DNA of 64,000 nt, taken from Nitrospirillum viridazoti CBAmc (GTDB lineage Bacteria; Pseudomonadota; Alphaproteobacteria; Azospirillales; Azospirillaceae). The notes beneath the pieces were generated by a model. It was not told the DNA's origin and did not search any database. It worked only from the letters and a program-made list of their open reading frames with translations. Shown piece by piece: positions 38,628-47,585 of the stretch; the stretch's first letter is position 1, and every line of letters begins with the position of its first letter. The position numbers and the translations under genes are program-made. The stretch lies in NCBI RefSeq assembly GCF_000730165.1, contig NZ_CP022111.1:620001-684000 (forward strand). Direction: 5' to 3'.

Positions 38628-39992
38628 TTACAGATGAAGGGTTAAGCCAACCAAAATGTTGTGGTCGGCGTACCCGATTCCGGTGCCATTAGACGACCGG
38701 ATTTGGTAGTTGTAGCGGACGTTGATGGCGGTCATTTGGTTCATCATGTATTTCGCGCCAAGACCTACGCCGTAGACATCATCTGTTCGGCCTATATTTT
38801 GAAAATCATCGGCCTCATGGCTTAGCTGCAGGTGAAGGATGAGGTTACGCAGCAATTCGTGATCGGCCGCTACGGTTTCCTTGGTGGCGAAATAGCCGGC
38901 CGCCCCCACGACGATGGTCTCATCGATGTCGCGGGTGATCTCGCCGGTCACGGTCGTCAGCGGCGTCACGTTCCAGGTGATCTTGGCGCCGCCCGTGGGC
39001 GCGGAGAAGGTGCCCAGGCGAACGTCGTCATAGTCCTGTGACCGGTATCCGGCGAACAGGTCGATGGAGGTGATGCCCGTCAGGTTGTACTTGCCGCCGA
39101 CCAGGACGGTGTAGCCGTTGGAATTGCGGTTGAACCCGCTCATGTCCGACGTGCTGTCATAATTGCGCGTGTTGTAGGCGCCCTTTACATACAGCTCATA
39201 CAGGCCCTGGATGGTGTAGCCGGTGCGGACGCTGACCTCGTTCTCATCATGGTTCTGGCGTTCCCACATGATGGCCCGGCCATCGAAGGTCTGGGCGTTG
39301 GTGAAGTCGTAGCGGTTGTAGCTGTCACCCAGCTCGACGAACAGGTTGCCGAATTCCTTGTGCCCGACCACATTGGCCGAGGCCTGGTTGTATTCGGTCG
39401 GGTCGGCCTGGCCGACGATGTTGTTGGGCGAGGTGCGGGGCAGGTGCCACAGGCTGTAGTCGGCGCCGCCGGATATCCACGCATCGTGGTAGACCTCCAG
39501 CCGGCCGTCCGCCCCGATGTCGTAGTTGGCGTAATTCTCGCGGCTGTGCTGGGCGTACCAGTCGATGTCGCCACTGGCGTGCAGGTTCAGCTGGTGCACG
39601 TTCCAGTTGGACTTCAGCTCCAGCTTGGGCTGCAGCACCGTGATCAGGTCGCTGGTGTCGTGCCCCTGCGTCGCATAAATGTTGCTGTCGAAGACCTCGT
39701 CCAGCGTGACGCTGGGATAGAGGATGAAGCCACCCATCCGGATGCCCGGTGGATCGAATTCGGGGTGCTGCCGGGTGGCCACCGTGTCGTCCGGCGACGT
39801 TTCCGTCTGGGCGTTGGCCGGGACGGCGGCCAGGCCGCCGGTCAGCGCCAGCCCGGCCGCGGCCAGCAGCAGGCGCCGTTTCAGGCCGCCGGCCTCCGTC
39901 GTCTCCGCGGCCGGGTGAAGCCGGGCGAGAGGGCGATCATACATCACCCTCCCGAACGACGGGATGGAATGGCGTCGATGGTATTCAGGCAT
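38628..39992 (-). CDS. Outer-membrane beta-barrel protein of the polysaccharide locus
   Basis: The protein of about 454 residues has a signal peptide (RLLLAAAGLALTGGLAAVPANA, cleavage near residue 61 from the longer start) and then many alternating-hydrophobic strands ending in LVGLTLHL with a terminal aliphatic residue, as outer-membrane barrels do. It resembles the BBP2_2 barrel group found beside exopolysaccharide exporters. ATG 39992 has a GAGG site; ATG 39944 with GGGAGG close by would shorten the leader. It could provide the outer-membrane channel or assist the Wza-like protein. Confidence 0.8.
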   Translation of the reverse strand: MPEYHRRHSIPSFGRVMYDRPLARLHPAAETTEAGGLKRRLLLAAAGLALTGGLAAVPANAQTETSPDDTVATRQHPEFDPPGIRMGGFILYPSVTLDEVFDSNIYATQGHDTSDLITVLQPKLELKSNWNVHQLNLHASGDIDWYAQHSRENYANYDIGADGRLEVYHDAWISGGADYSLWHLPRTSPNNIVGQADPTEYNQASANVVGHKEFGNLFVELGDSYNRYDFTNAQTFDGRAIMWERQNHDENEVSVRTGYTIQGLYELYVKGAYNTRNYDSTSDMSGFNRNSNGYTVLVGGKYNLTGITSIDLFAGYRSQDYDDVRLGTFSAPTGGAKITWNVTPLTTVTGEITRDIDETIVVGAAGYFATKETVAADHELLRNLILHLQLSHEADDFQNIGRTDDVYGVGLGAKYMMNQMTAINVRYNYQIRSSNGTGIGYADHNILVGLTLHL

Positions 39993-40131
39993 CGGATTTG
40001 ACCTCGGGCTTGGCGCGTTGCCCTTGCGGGACCGCGTCTTGGTTTAAAAACGGGTTGCCCCCCGTTCCCCGCCCGTTTCCGCGTCAATTGGCTCCCTCTC
40101 CCGGGTTGGGTCCCGGAAAATGGGGCCGCGC

Positions 40132-41595
40132 TCACGCGCGGCCGTAGGTATCGGACAGACGCACGATGTCGTCTTCGCCCAGATAGGCGCCAGATTGCAC
40201 TTCAATCAGGTGCAGGGGCAGTTTGCCGGGGTTCTCCAGGCGGTGTTCCATGCCGATGGGGATGTGAACGGATTCGTTCTCCCGCACCAGGCGGTTTTCG
40301 CCGTCGCGCTGCACCAGCGCGGTGCCCTGGACGACGATCCAATGTTCCGCGCGGTGGTGGTGCTTCTGCAGGCTGAGGCGCGCACCCGGTTTCACCATGA
40401 TGCGCTTGACCTGGAAGCGATAGCCGATGTCCACGGCGCGGTAATAGCCCCACGGCCGGTAGACCGTGGTGTGGTGGGTTTCCTCCGAACGGTTGCGGCG
40501 GCGCAGCTGCTCCACCACCTTGCCCACGTTCTTGGCGTGGGCGGCATCGGCGACCAGCACGGCGTCATCCGTGGCGACGATCACCAGATCCTCCACGCCG
40601 ATGGCGGCCACCAGGCGGCCGTCGGAGTGGACGTAGCTGTTCTTCACGTCCTGCAGGATGACGTCGCCCTGCTCGACATTGCCGGCATCATCCTTGTGGC
40701 TGACGTCCCACAGGGACCGCCAGGATCCGACGTCGCACCAGGCCATTTCCACCGGGATGACGGCGGCCTTGTCGGTATGCTCCATGACCGCGTGGTCGAT
40801 GGACAGGGATGCGGCGGCGGTAAAGCAGGCCTCATCCAGGCGGAAGAAGCCGTTGTCCTCCTTGCCGGCGGACATGGCTTCGCGCACGGCGGTCACCATG
40901 TCCGGTTGCAGGCGCTCCAGCTCGGCGATGTACTGGCGGGCCGACATCAGGAAGATGCCGCTGTTCCACAGGTAGTTACCGCTGGCGAGATAACGCTCCG
41001 CCGTCTCCGAGTTGGGCTTCTCGGCGAAATGCTCGACCGCGCGCACGCCGTCCACACCCGCCAGCGGGGCGCCGGTGCGGATGTAGCCGTAGCCGGTCTC
41101 CGGCTTGTCGGGCACGACGCCGAAGGTGACCAGATGGCCAGCCTGCGCCGCCGGCACGCCCTTGGCCACGGCCAGGTAGAAGTCGGGTAGCGAGCCGATC
41201 AGATGGTCACAGGGCTGGGCCAGCATCAGAGCGTCGGGATCGCGGTCCATCAGCCACAGGGCGACGGCGGCGATGGCGGGCGCCGTGTTGCGGGCCGCGC
41301 TCTCTAGAATGATGGTCTGCGGTTCGATCCCCATCCCGTGCAACTGCTCGTGGATCATGAACCGGTGTTCCTCGTTGCAGATGACGACGGGGTCGGCGAA
41401 GCCGGCGTCGCCCAGGCTGCGCGCAGCCGTCTCCTGCAACAGGGTCCGGTCCGAGGTCAGGGCCAGGAATTGCTTGGGATGGATTGCCCGGGAGAGGGGC
41501 CACAGCCGGGTGCCGGCGCCGCCGGACAGAAGAACCGGATGGATTTGCGTGGTCCGCAGGGCTCGGGTGGACACGCGCTCCGTCACGTCATGCAT
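40132..41595 (-). CDS. manC: Mannose-1-phosphate guanylyltransferase / mannose-6-phosphate isomerase
   Basis: This bifunctional protein of about 487 residues makes GDP-mannose. The N-terminal nucleotidyltransferase has PVLLSGGAGTRLWPLSR and FAEKPN; the C-terminal cupin isomerase domain has RPWGYYRAVD, GARLSLQKHHHRAEHWIVVQGTA and IPIGMEHRLENPG. ATG 41595 gives the usual length; a frame extending to 41808 adds an unlikely leader. Its product feeds gmd/fcl, so with them it completes the route to GDP-L-fucose. Confidence 0.96.
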   Translation of the reverse strand: MHDVTERVSTRALRTTQIHPVLLSGGAGTRLWPLSRAIHPKQFLALTSDRTLLQETAARSLGDAGFADPVVICNEEHRFMIHEQLHGMGIEPQTIILESAARNTAPAIAAVALWLMDRDPDALMLAQPCDHLIGSLPDFYLAVAKGVPAAQAGHLVTFGVVPDKPETGYGYIRTGAPLAGVDGVRAVEHFAEKPNSETAERYLASGNYLWNSGIFLMSARQYIAELERLQPDMVTAVREAMSAGKEDNGFFRLDEACFTAAASLSIDHAVMEHTDKAAVIPVEMAWCDVGSWRSLWDVSHKDDAGNVEQGDVILQDVKNSYVHSDGRLVAAIGVEDLVIVATDDAVLVADAAHAKNVGKVVEQLRRRNRSEETHHTTVYRPWGYYRAVDIGYRFQVKRIMVKPGARLSLQKHHHRAEHWIVVQGTALVQRDGENRLVRENESVHIPIGMEHRLENPGKLPLHLIEVQSGAYLGEDDIVRLSDTYGRA

Positions 41596-41804
41596 TTTAT
41601 GACCGCTCCGCTTCAGGGTGGGAACCTTTGCAGATGACGCTACGGGGCAGGCCGGACCGGGGCCAGTGACCAAGCCGTGGCCGGGGGGATTCGCGGGGGG
41701 AGCCAGGACCACCAGGCGCATCGGAACTCCGCCTTTACGCCTATGAAGGGTAGGACGGTGGGGTCCGCTTTCAAGGGCGGGTGCGTCACGCTGGCGCAGA
41801 TGCG

Positions 41805-41834
41805 GCAACGCCGCCCGTTTCGGGGCGGCGTTGC
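41805..41834 (-). terminator. Perfect inverted repeat between the sulfatase stop and manC
   Basis: GCAACGCCGCCC and GGGCGGCGTTGC form a 12-bp perfect stem with a six-base loop, 26 bases after the sulfatase stop at 41860. No T-run follows on either strand. It probably ends the sulfatase transcript or separates it from manC. Confidence 0.6.
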
Positions 41835-41859
41835 ACGTTATGGGCGAAGTTGCGGGGGA

Positions 41860-43860
41860 TCAGGGCGTCAGAGGCGGCAGGTCCCGCGCCTCCAGCCGGG
41901 CGAGCAGCTCGGCCAGGCTGTCAGCCTCCGCCTGCACGGCGGCACGGGTGGTCCAGCCGGGCAGGTCATGGCGCGCGGTGGGGGGCGACGCCCGCACCTG
42001 CACCAGGTTGACGGTCTCGTTCGGGTCGTGCCGCAGGTCGTACATCTCCCATTCCTGGGGCACGCGTCCCTCCGGGTCGAGATAGCGGGAGAGCTTGAAG
42101 TCCGGGGTGCGCACGCAGCGGACATGGTTGGGCTGCCGCACCGGCCCCGGTGCCAGGCCGGGCACGGGGCCTTTGCCATGCGACCCTTCGCGCACGGCGG
42201 CCACCGTGGCGTCAAACACGGCGAACTGCGCGTAGGATGCCGTCTCATGCGGGTCACCGATGGGCGGCAACGGCTTGGTGATCTCATCGTCGGTGATGAA
42301 CAGCACGCCCCGGCGCGGCAGGCCGTCGGGTTCCGTCACCAGGTCGGTTTCCCCCCGGATCAAGGGGGCGAGGTCGGCGCCGGGCAGGGGCGGGAAGGGC
42401 CCGCGGACCGCCGCCAGCCGCCGGGCGGCCTCATCCTGGTCCGCCCCGGCCAGGCCCAGGATGGTGGGCAGGATGTCGATGTGGCTGGTCACCTGGTCCA
42501 AGTGCCGCAGGCCGCCGGGCACGTGGTGTGCGGACTTGGGAAATTGCACGACGACGGGAACGTGCAGCGCTTCCTGATAGGCGGTGTGCCACTTCTCGAT
42601 CATCATGCCGTGGGCGGCGGCATATTCGCCGTGGTCGGCCAGAAAGACGACGACGGTGTTTTCCGCCAGGCCCGATTCCTCCAGCGTGCGCAGCACGCGG
42701 TCGATCTGCGCGTCTACCACGGCGTGCAGATAGGCGTACAGTTGGATGAAATCCCGGGCCGAGGTCGTGGGGGCGTCGGCCAGTTGGAAGGGAATGCAGC
42801 TTTTCAGCGTGACCGCCACGGCCGCATCCATCTTGTCGGCCGGTACGGCGCCGCCCGCGCCGGTGCCCACCTTGGCCGAGAGCGCCAGACCCATCTTGTA
42901 AGCATAGTCGTATTGGCAGGACGGCTTGGCCGACAAATCTTCATTCAGGGTGGGCGGATTATGGGCGCAGGCTTGCGGGAAACCCTGGGGATTCAGGGCG
43001 ACCTGCAGGGTGCCGCCGGTGGGTGGTGGCGTCCGGTCGCCTTGCAGGGGCACCGTCAGGGGGCCGAAAACCGACTGGGTGGCGCCTACTGTCACGCCGT
43101 TGGGCAGGGTGACGGGCGTCCCGGTGTCGGACGGCAGGGCCTGGGCGATCACCGCCGGGTATGTCGCGATGTCATGGGGGTTGGCGAAGGATGCGACGGC
43201 GAACCAGGGGCGCGCCCTGGACGCGTCCGGCGCCGGCTGTGCGGGCGCCTTGTCGCTCTTGACGGCGGCGGCGCGGTCATAGTCCAGCCCCAGGGCCTTG
43301 CGCCGCAGGAAGGTGCAGACGCTGTCGGCGAAGCCGATGTCGCGGTACAGGCCCAGGTTGTTGGGCGAGGCGCCGTGCGGCTCGGGGTAGGATTCTTCCC
43401 AGTCATCGAAGCCGTAGGCCTGCAGGCTGTGGTCCGGCGGGTTGCTGACGTGCCACTTGCCGAAATAATGGGTGCTGTAGCCGGCGGCGCGCATCCAGCT
43501 GCCCAGGGTCGGAATGCCATCCGGCGCCAGCCAGGGGAAGTTGGCGGCATCACCGTTCTTGAACAGGCCGTCGGTTTGCGTCACGCCGGTGCGGGTGCCG
43601 TATTGGCCGGTATAGATCGTGGTGCGGCTGGGGGTGCAGGCGCTGGCGGCGATGGTGTGGTTGCGCAGCACGACCGCGTTATGGCGCAGGCGCAACAGGC
43701 CGGGAAAGAAGGTGGCGTAGGGATTGTGGGCGTCCACGGTGCCCTGGAATCCCAGGATCTGCTTCAGCGCTTCGGCAAAGCCGCCTTCGGGACCATAAGA
43801 GAAGCGGGGAAAGCGATACTGGTCGGTGGTGACCAGCAGGATGTTGGGGCTCGTGCTCAT
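41860..43860 (-). CDS. Sulfatase (alkaline-phosphatase superfamily, FGly type)
   Basis: The 666-residue protein has the N-terminal metal-binding segment NILLVTTDQYRFP, the formylglycine motif ACTPSRTTIYTGQY (CTPSR), FGKWHVSNPPDH and VVFLADHGEYAAAHGMMIEKWH, all standard for type I sulfatases. It lacks a signal peptide, so it is probably cytoplasmic. It is longer than many arylsulfatases because of an insertion in the middle (about 240-380). It lies between manC and a sensor kinase. The substrate is unknown; a sulfated polysaccharide is one possibility given the location. Confidence 0.88.
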   Translation of the reverse strand: MSTSPNILLVTTDQYRFPRFSYGPEGGFAEALKQILGFQGTVDAHNPYATFFPGLLRLRHNAVVLRNHTIAASACTPSRTTIYTGQYGTRTGVTQTDGLFKNGDAANFPWLAPDGIPTLGSWMRAAGYSTHYFGKWHVSNPPDHSLQAYGFDDWEESYPEPHGASPNNLGLYRDIGFADSVCTFLRRKALGLDYDRAAAVKSDKAPAQPAPDASRARPWFAVASFANPHDIATYPAVIAQALPSDTGTPVTLPNGVTVGATQSVFGPLTVPLQGDRTPPPTGGTLQVALNPQGFPQACAHNPPTLNEDLSAKPSCQYDYAYKMGLALSAKVGTGAGGAVPADKMDAAVAVTLKSCIPFQLADAPTTSARDFIQLYAYLHAVVDAQIDRVLRTLEESGLAENTVVVFLADHGEYAAAHGMMIEKWHTAYQEALHVPVVVQFPKSAHHVPGGLRHLDQVTSHIDILPTILGLAGADQDEAARRLAAVRGPFPPLPGADLAPLIRGETDLVTEPDGLPRRGVLFITDDEITKPLPPIGDPHETASYAQFAVFDATVAAVREGSHGKGPVPGLAPGPVRQPNHVRCVRTPDFKLSRYLDPEGRVPQEWEMYDLRHDPNETVNLVQVRASPPTARHDLPGWTTRAAVQAEADSLAELLARLEARDLPPLTP

Positions 43861-43946
43861 GGCGATACGTCCCTCCCGTGTCGGACGCCGCCTGAAGCGT
43901 GGTTGTCACGCGTCTGCAACTAAAGAGAGCTAAGGCGGCGCGTGGC

Positions 43947-43975
43947 ACTATAATGGCGCGCGGCCACCGCTCCAA
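43947..43975 (-). promoter_or_regulatory. Sigma-70-like promoter for the sulfatase gene
   Basis: On the minus strand TTGGAG and TATAGT are separated by 17 bases, 86 bases before the sulfatase ATG. The -10 matches five of six consensus bases and the -35 four of six. This is a prediction from spacing and sequence only. Confidence 0.4.
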
Positions 43976-44008
43976 GAATTTTCCCTCGGAAGTTGCATTA
44001 GTGGGGGT

Positions 44009-45535
44009 TCACGTCACAGACGGCAGGACGATGTGGACCTTCAGGCCGCCACCGATGCGGTTGGTGGCGGTGACCGTGCCGCCCAGCGCCTCGACATTGC
44101 GCTTCACGATCCACAGGCCCAGGCCGGCATGGCCGGGCGATCCCGCCTTGGCGTCGCGGCGGGCGTGGTCGGGCGGGCGCAGGGAGAAATAGCGATCGAA
44201 GATGTTGTCGATCTTGTCCGGGTCGATGCCGGGGCCGCTGTCCTCGATGGTGAGGTTGATGACGCCGTCCTCCTCCTGCAGGCGCACGGCGATGGCGCCC
44301 GCGTCGGGGGTGAAGCTGACGGCGTTATCCAGGATGTTCTCCACCACCACGGCCAGGGCGACCTTGCCGGCGCGGACCAGCACGTCGGGGGGCAACTGGC
44401 GGCTGAGGCGGATCTGCCGCGCCACCAGCACCTCGCGGTAGCTTTTCAGGATGTCGGCCACGATCTGGGTCAGGTCCACCGCCTCGCGCGGGGATTCGAT
44501 CATGTCCGCCATGGTGTTATCCAGGCATTGCGAGGCGGAGATCAGCGCCTTCAGCCGGTCCAGCGACAGTTCGATCAATTCGGCGGCGCGCTTGCCCCGG
44601 GCGTGCTCCGCCGGGATCAGGCGCTTCAGCGGCTCCAGGCAGGCCTGGATGGTGGCGACCGGCCCCTTGAAGGAATGGGCGTTGTCCTCCGCCGTCTGGC
44701 GGATGACACCGGCCACATGGTGCAGGTCGTGCACCAGGCCGTCGAAGTCGCGGGCCACGCTGTCCAACTCGGGGATGGCGTTGCGGCTGGCGAAGGTGTT
44801 GCCCGCCACCCGGCCCTGCCGGATTTCGCGGGCGACGTGGCGGAAATGGCGGATGTGGCGGCGCACGGACAGGGCGGTCAGCAGGGCGATGACGGCCACG
44901 GCCAGGTACAGCATCAACGACAGCCGCACCTGTGGCGTCTGCCAGTAGGGGCGGCCGATAGCGGTGGCCAGCAGTTCCGACGTGACGTGGGAAGAAACCA
45001 GGACCCAACAGCCCCAGCGGCTCTGGATGGGCACGACGGAGGTCAGTATCTCCTCATGTCCCGTGGGCTGGGTGTAGCGGATGTCGACCGGCTTGTCCCA
45101 GGTGCAGCTTTCCGCCACCTGCGAGACGATGCCATGGCGTTGAAGGTTATCCAGGATGGCGCCCAGGTCGGCCGCGCCGACCTTGGGTGCCGAGGCCAAA
45201 AAGTAGAAGCCGCCGTCCTGGCCGGCGGCTCCACCCTTGGGCTGGAACATCAGTTTCAGGTTGGTGCCGTCACCGTCGTATTTGGCCAGCTCCTCGTTCA
45301 AGGACGCGGTGGGCGGGCCGCTTTCGCGGTTCAGCAGCGGCTTCAACGCCTGGGCGATGAGCCAGCTGCTGTACCGCAGGTTCTTGGTGACAATTTCCCT
45401 TTCCTTGCGGTCCGCCGTTTCGAATTGGCCGTAGAGGATGAAGGGAAGGGCGGCGAAGATGACGAGCAGGAAGCCCAGTCTAACCGTGAGTGATCCGGAT
45501 ATCCTGCGGGCGGCCCATCTCAGACGCTGCGGCAT
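44009..45535 (-). CDS. Sensor histidine kinase
   Basis: This inner-membrane kinase of about 508 residues has two hydrophobic helices (LTVRLGFLLVIFAALPFILYG near 15-35; LMLYLAVAVIALLTAL near 220) flanking a periplasmic sensor domain. The phospho-acceptor is in EDNAHSFKGPVATIQ, an HxxKxP variant of the H-box. The ATPase has NILDNAV, DSGPGIDP and GLGLWIV. ATG 45535 overlaps the response regulator by 56 bases. The order regulator-kinase beside polysaccharide genes recalls ChvI/ChvG, but the resemblance is general. It probably controls the surrounding locus. Confidence 0.9.
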   Translation of the reverse strand: MPQRLRWAARRISGSLTVRLGFLLVIFAALPFILYGQFETADRKEREIVTKNLRYSSWLIAQALKPLLNRESGPPTASLNEELAKYDGDGTNLKLMFQPKGGAAGQDGGFYFLASAPKVGAADLGAILDNLQRHGIVSQVAESCTWDKPVDIRYTQPTGHEEILTSVVPIQSRWGCWVLVSSHVTSELLATAIGRPYWQTPQVRLSLMLYLAVAVIALLTALSVRRHIRHFRHVAREIRQGRVAGNTFASRNAIPELDSVARDFDGLVHDLHHVAGVIRQTAEDNAHSFKGPVATIQACLEPLKRLIPAEHARGKRAAELIELSLDRLKALISASQCLDNTMADMIESPREAVDLTQIVADILKSYREVLVARQIRLSRQLPPDVLVRAGKVALAVVVENILDNAVSFTPDAGAIAVRLQEEDGVINLTIEDSGPGIDPDKIDNIFDRYFSLRPPDHARRDAKAGSPGHAGLGLWIVKRNVEALGGTVTATNRIGGGLKVHIVLPSVT

Positions 45536-46370
45536 CGACGGTTGCCGAGTCACGCCATCGGTAGCCGAAGGCCGCGAAATTCTCAATTTCCGCAAAGCCA
45601 CGATCGATAGCATTGAACTTGCTCCGGATCCGCTTGATCGACGAGCGCACGTTGGTCCGGAAGCCATCCTCGCCGCTGCCGGCGACGAACCCGCTCCAAT
45701 GCACGCGGTCGTAAATGGCCCGGTAGGTGACGTGCTCGCCCAAATTGGCCACCATGAACTCGACGATACTAAATTCGGTAACCGTAAGCATCACGTCGCG
45801 ACCCTGCCAAAAGGCTCGGTTGACCTTAGGCTTAAGGGTAAGCTTGCCGCATACGATCTCATCCCCCGGCTTAGCCGTAGGGGTAGGGACCGCCGCCGCG
45901 GGCGGTTGCAGGATCAGGCGGATGCGGCGGGCCAGGACGGACATGCCCCGGGTCTTATCGATGAAGTCGACGGCGCCGCGATCCAGGGCCAGCGTCTCGT
46001 TGGCGGGCATGGACATGCCGGTCAGGAAGATGACCGGGATGCGGCAGCCGCGCCGCCGCAGGTCGGGCAGCAGGTCGATGCCCAGCGTCCGCTCCAGGCA
46101 CCAGTCGACGACCAGGATGTCGGCGGCGCCGTCGTCCAGGCCCGAGCCGTCGGGGCTGGTCAGGTAGTTGATCAGCGACTTCGCGTCGGCGAAGCCGGTG
46201 ACGGTGAAGCCCAGATCCTCCAGTTCGCCCGTGGCCGCCTCGCGAAACGCCTCGTCATCGTCGACAAGGACCACGCGGGCCGGCACGGCCGGCAGGACGT
46301 CATTTGGCTTGAGCCACGGACCGGAGGTCGGCCAGGCAGTAGCGTTTGCGGTCGCCGGTGTCATTGTCAC
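45480..46370 (-). CDS. Response regulator, OmpR-like winged helix
   Basis: The protein of about 296 residues has a receiver domain (VVLVDDDEAFREAA; likely phospho-Asp in ILVVDWCLE; Thr in FLTGMS; Lys in FIDKTRG). The C-terminal DNA-binding winged helix (LTVTEFSIVEFMVANLGEHVTYRAIYDRVH, SSIKRIRSKF) is separated by a Pro/Ala linker. The start at 46370 lies inside the lipoprotein gene and has GAGGTG about ten bases upstream; shorter GTG starts are possible. It is translationally linked to the kinase. Confidence 0.9.
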   Translation of the reverse strand: MTMTPATANATAWPTSGPWLKPNDVLPAVPARVVLVDDDEAFREAATGELEDLGFTVTGFADAKSLINYLTSPDGSGLDDGAADILVVDWCLERTLGIDLLPDLRRRGCRIPVIFLTGMSMPANETLALDRGAVDFIDKTRGMSVLARRIRLILQPPAAAVPTPTAKPGDEIVCGKLTLKPKVNRAFWQGRDVMLTVTEFSIVEFMVANLGEHVTYRAIYDRVHWSGFVAGSGEDGFRTNVRSSIKRIRSKFNAIDRGFAEIENFAAFGYRWRDSATVDAAASEMGRPQDIRITHG

Positions 46371-46845
46371 TTGTCACCTCATAGCTTAGGACGCGGTAAG
46401 CCTGCGTCTTGATGTCGGGGTACAGTGTCAGGTCGACGGTGCAAGTCCCGTGGCGGTAAAGCCATTCCTTCCCCGGGGACAAGTCCTGCTGCGAGGAAGG
46501 GGGACCCATCAGGGCCTGTAACTGGGATTCGTCCATACCCACCAAGTCGATATCGGACGACGCCATGGCGGCGGCGCTGGCCGCCGCCGGTGTCGTCTGG
46601 GCCGGTGTCATCTGGGACGGGGTGGGGGAGGGTGCGGTGCGGCGGGCGGCCGCCACGCGGGCGGTGTCACCTGTCCCGGTGGCGGGGGCCGCCGGGGCCT
46701 TGGCGCGGGTTGGGGCCGGTCGGGTGACCGCGATCTTCTGGGGGGCGGGCTTGGCCTGCTCCCACGGCGGCAACCAAGCGGTGCAGCCCGACAGCAGCAT
46801 CAGCCCTACCAGGCCTGCCCGATGCCAAAGTTTTGCGCACACCAC
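46300..46845 (-). CDS. Putative lipoprotein
   Basis: The 181-residue protein has a lipoprotein signal peptide (GLVGLMLLSGC, lipid-modified Cys about residue 21), a low-complexity Ala/Pro/Thr linker and a conserved-looking C-terminal domain (IDLVGMDESQLQALMGPPSSQQ, TCTVDLTLYPD, YCLADLR). That C-terminal pattern resembles small outer-membrane SmpA/OmlA-like folds. GTG 46845 follows GGAGG. It overlaps the response regulator by 71 bases, so it may be an accessory of the two-component system. Function is unknown. Confidence 0.75.
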   Translation of the reverse strand: MVCAKLWHRAGLVGLMLLSGCTAWLPPWEQAKPAPQKIAVTRPAPTRAKAPAAPATGTGDTARVAAARRTAPSPTPSQMTPAQTTPAAASAAAMASSDIDLVGMDESQLQALMGPPSSQQDLSPGKEWLYRHGTCTVDLTLYPDIKTQAYRVLSYEVTSDNDTGDRKRYCLADLRSVAQAK

Positions 46846-47585
46846 AAAAAACCTCCATAAGGGACGACCTCCGTCAGCCCGCCCGCCGGCTGTGAAGCCA
46901 AGGGGCCGGTCACGCGCATCTATGGGGTGGTCCCTCCCGGGGAGCCTGCCTTCGAAGGCGCGTGGTCCCCGGTGGGCTGGGGCCGCCGCCTTTTTTTATG
47001 GTTAAGAAGTCGTCCGTCCCCGTTAGTCGCACGGGATCATGGCATCACCGTGGCGTGGGGCCGGTCGCTTGTTTCCTTGCCGAAAGGCTACTGGTTGGAC
47101 GGAACTGCTGGGTCAGGTCGATACCGATTGAGCAAGTGGTGATTACATACAATTTAACATAAAGGCAATCTATCAAACGGATTGGTGCTGTTTGCAAGCA
47201 GGGGAACAATGCCTTGCAGTGGCGTGTGGCCGCCATTGGGCATTCGGCGAACACAGTTTCGTCACATGGCGCGGGTGGCATATGTCTATTGCAGTGCGGT
47301 ATATGACTAAAACCTGCCTATGTCTCCAGTGGTGCATGGACTCGGTATAAAATGGCGGGGAATTTGCTGTCCGAGGTATATCGAATGCTACTTCTCTTTG
47401 CGCGGTTTTCGTCTTGCGAGACTGTACATGTCGGTGAATTCTGATACGGCACCGCCGAAAGAGAGCTGCCACCCTCTTCCCCCATAGGTCTAGCGCTCCT
47501 TAAGCTGGAACTTCCTAAACGGCCAGGAAATTCAGGCTTTAACAGGGACAGTGGCGGGACACTTTGGTCTTCAGCGAGGTAAATC
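46846..47585. other. 740-bp intergenic region without a supported gene
   Basis: This stretch separates the minus-strand lipoprotein operon from the plus-strand beta-helix gene. It is more AT-rich than its surroundings from about 47130 on, with TATAAAA at 47346-47352 and several short frames that lack ribosome sites. I see no tRNA, riboswitch or clear terminator. It presumably holds divergent promoters and regulatory sites. Confidence 0.5.

Noticed and set aside
47045-47472. Short minus-strand frames in the intergenic region
   Set aside because: They overlap each other, lack ribosome sites and have no recognisable sequence features.
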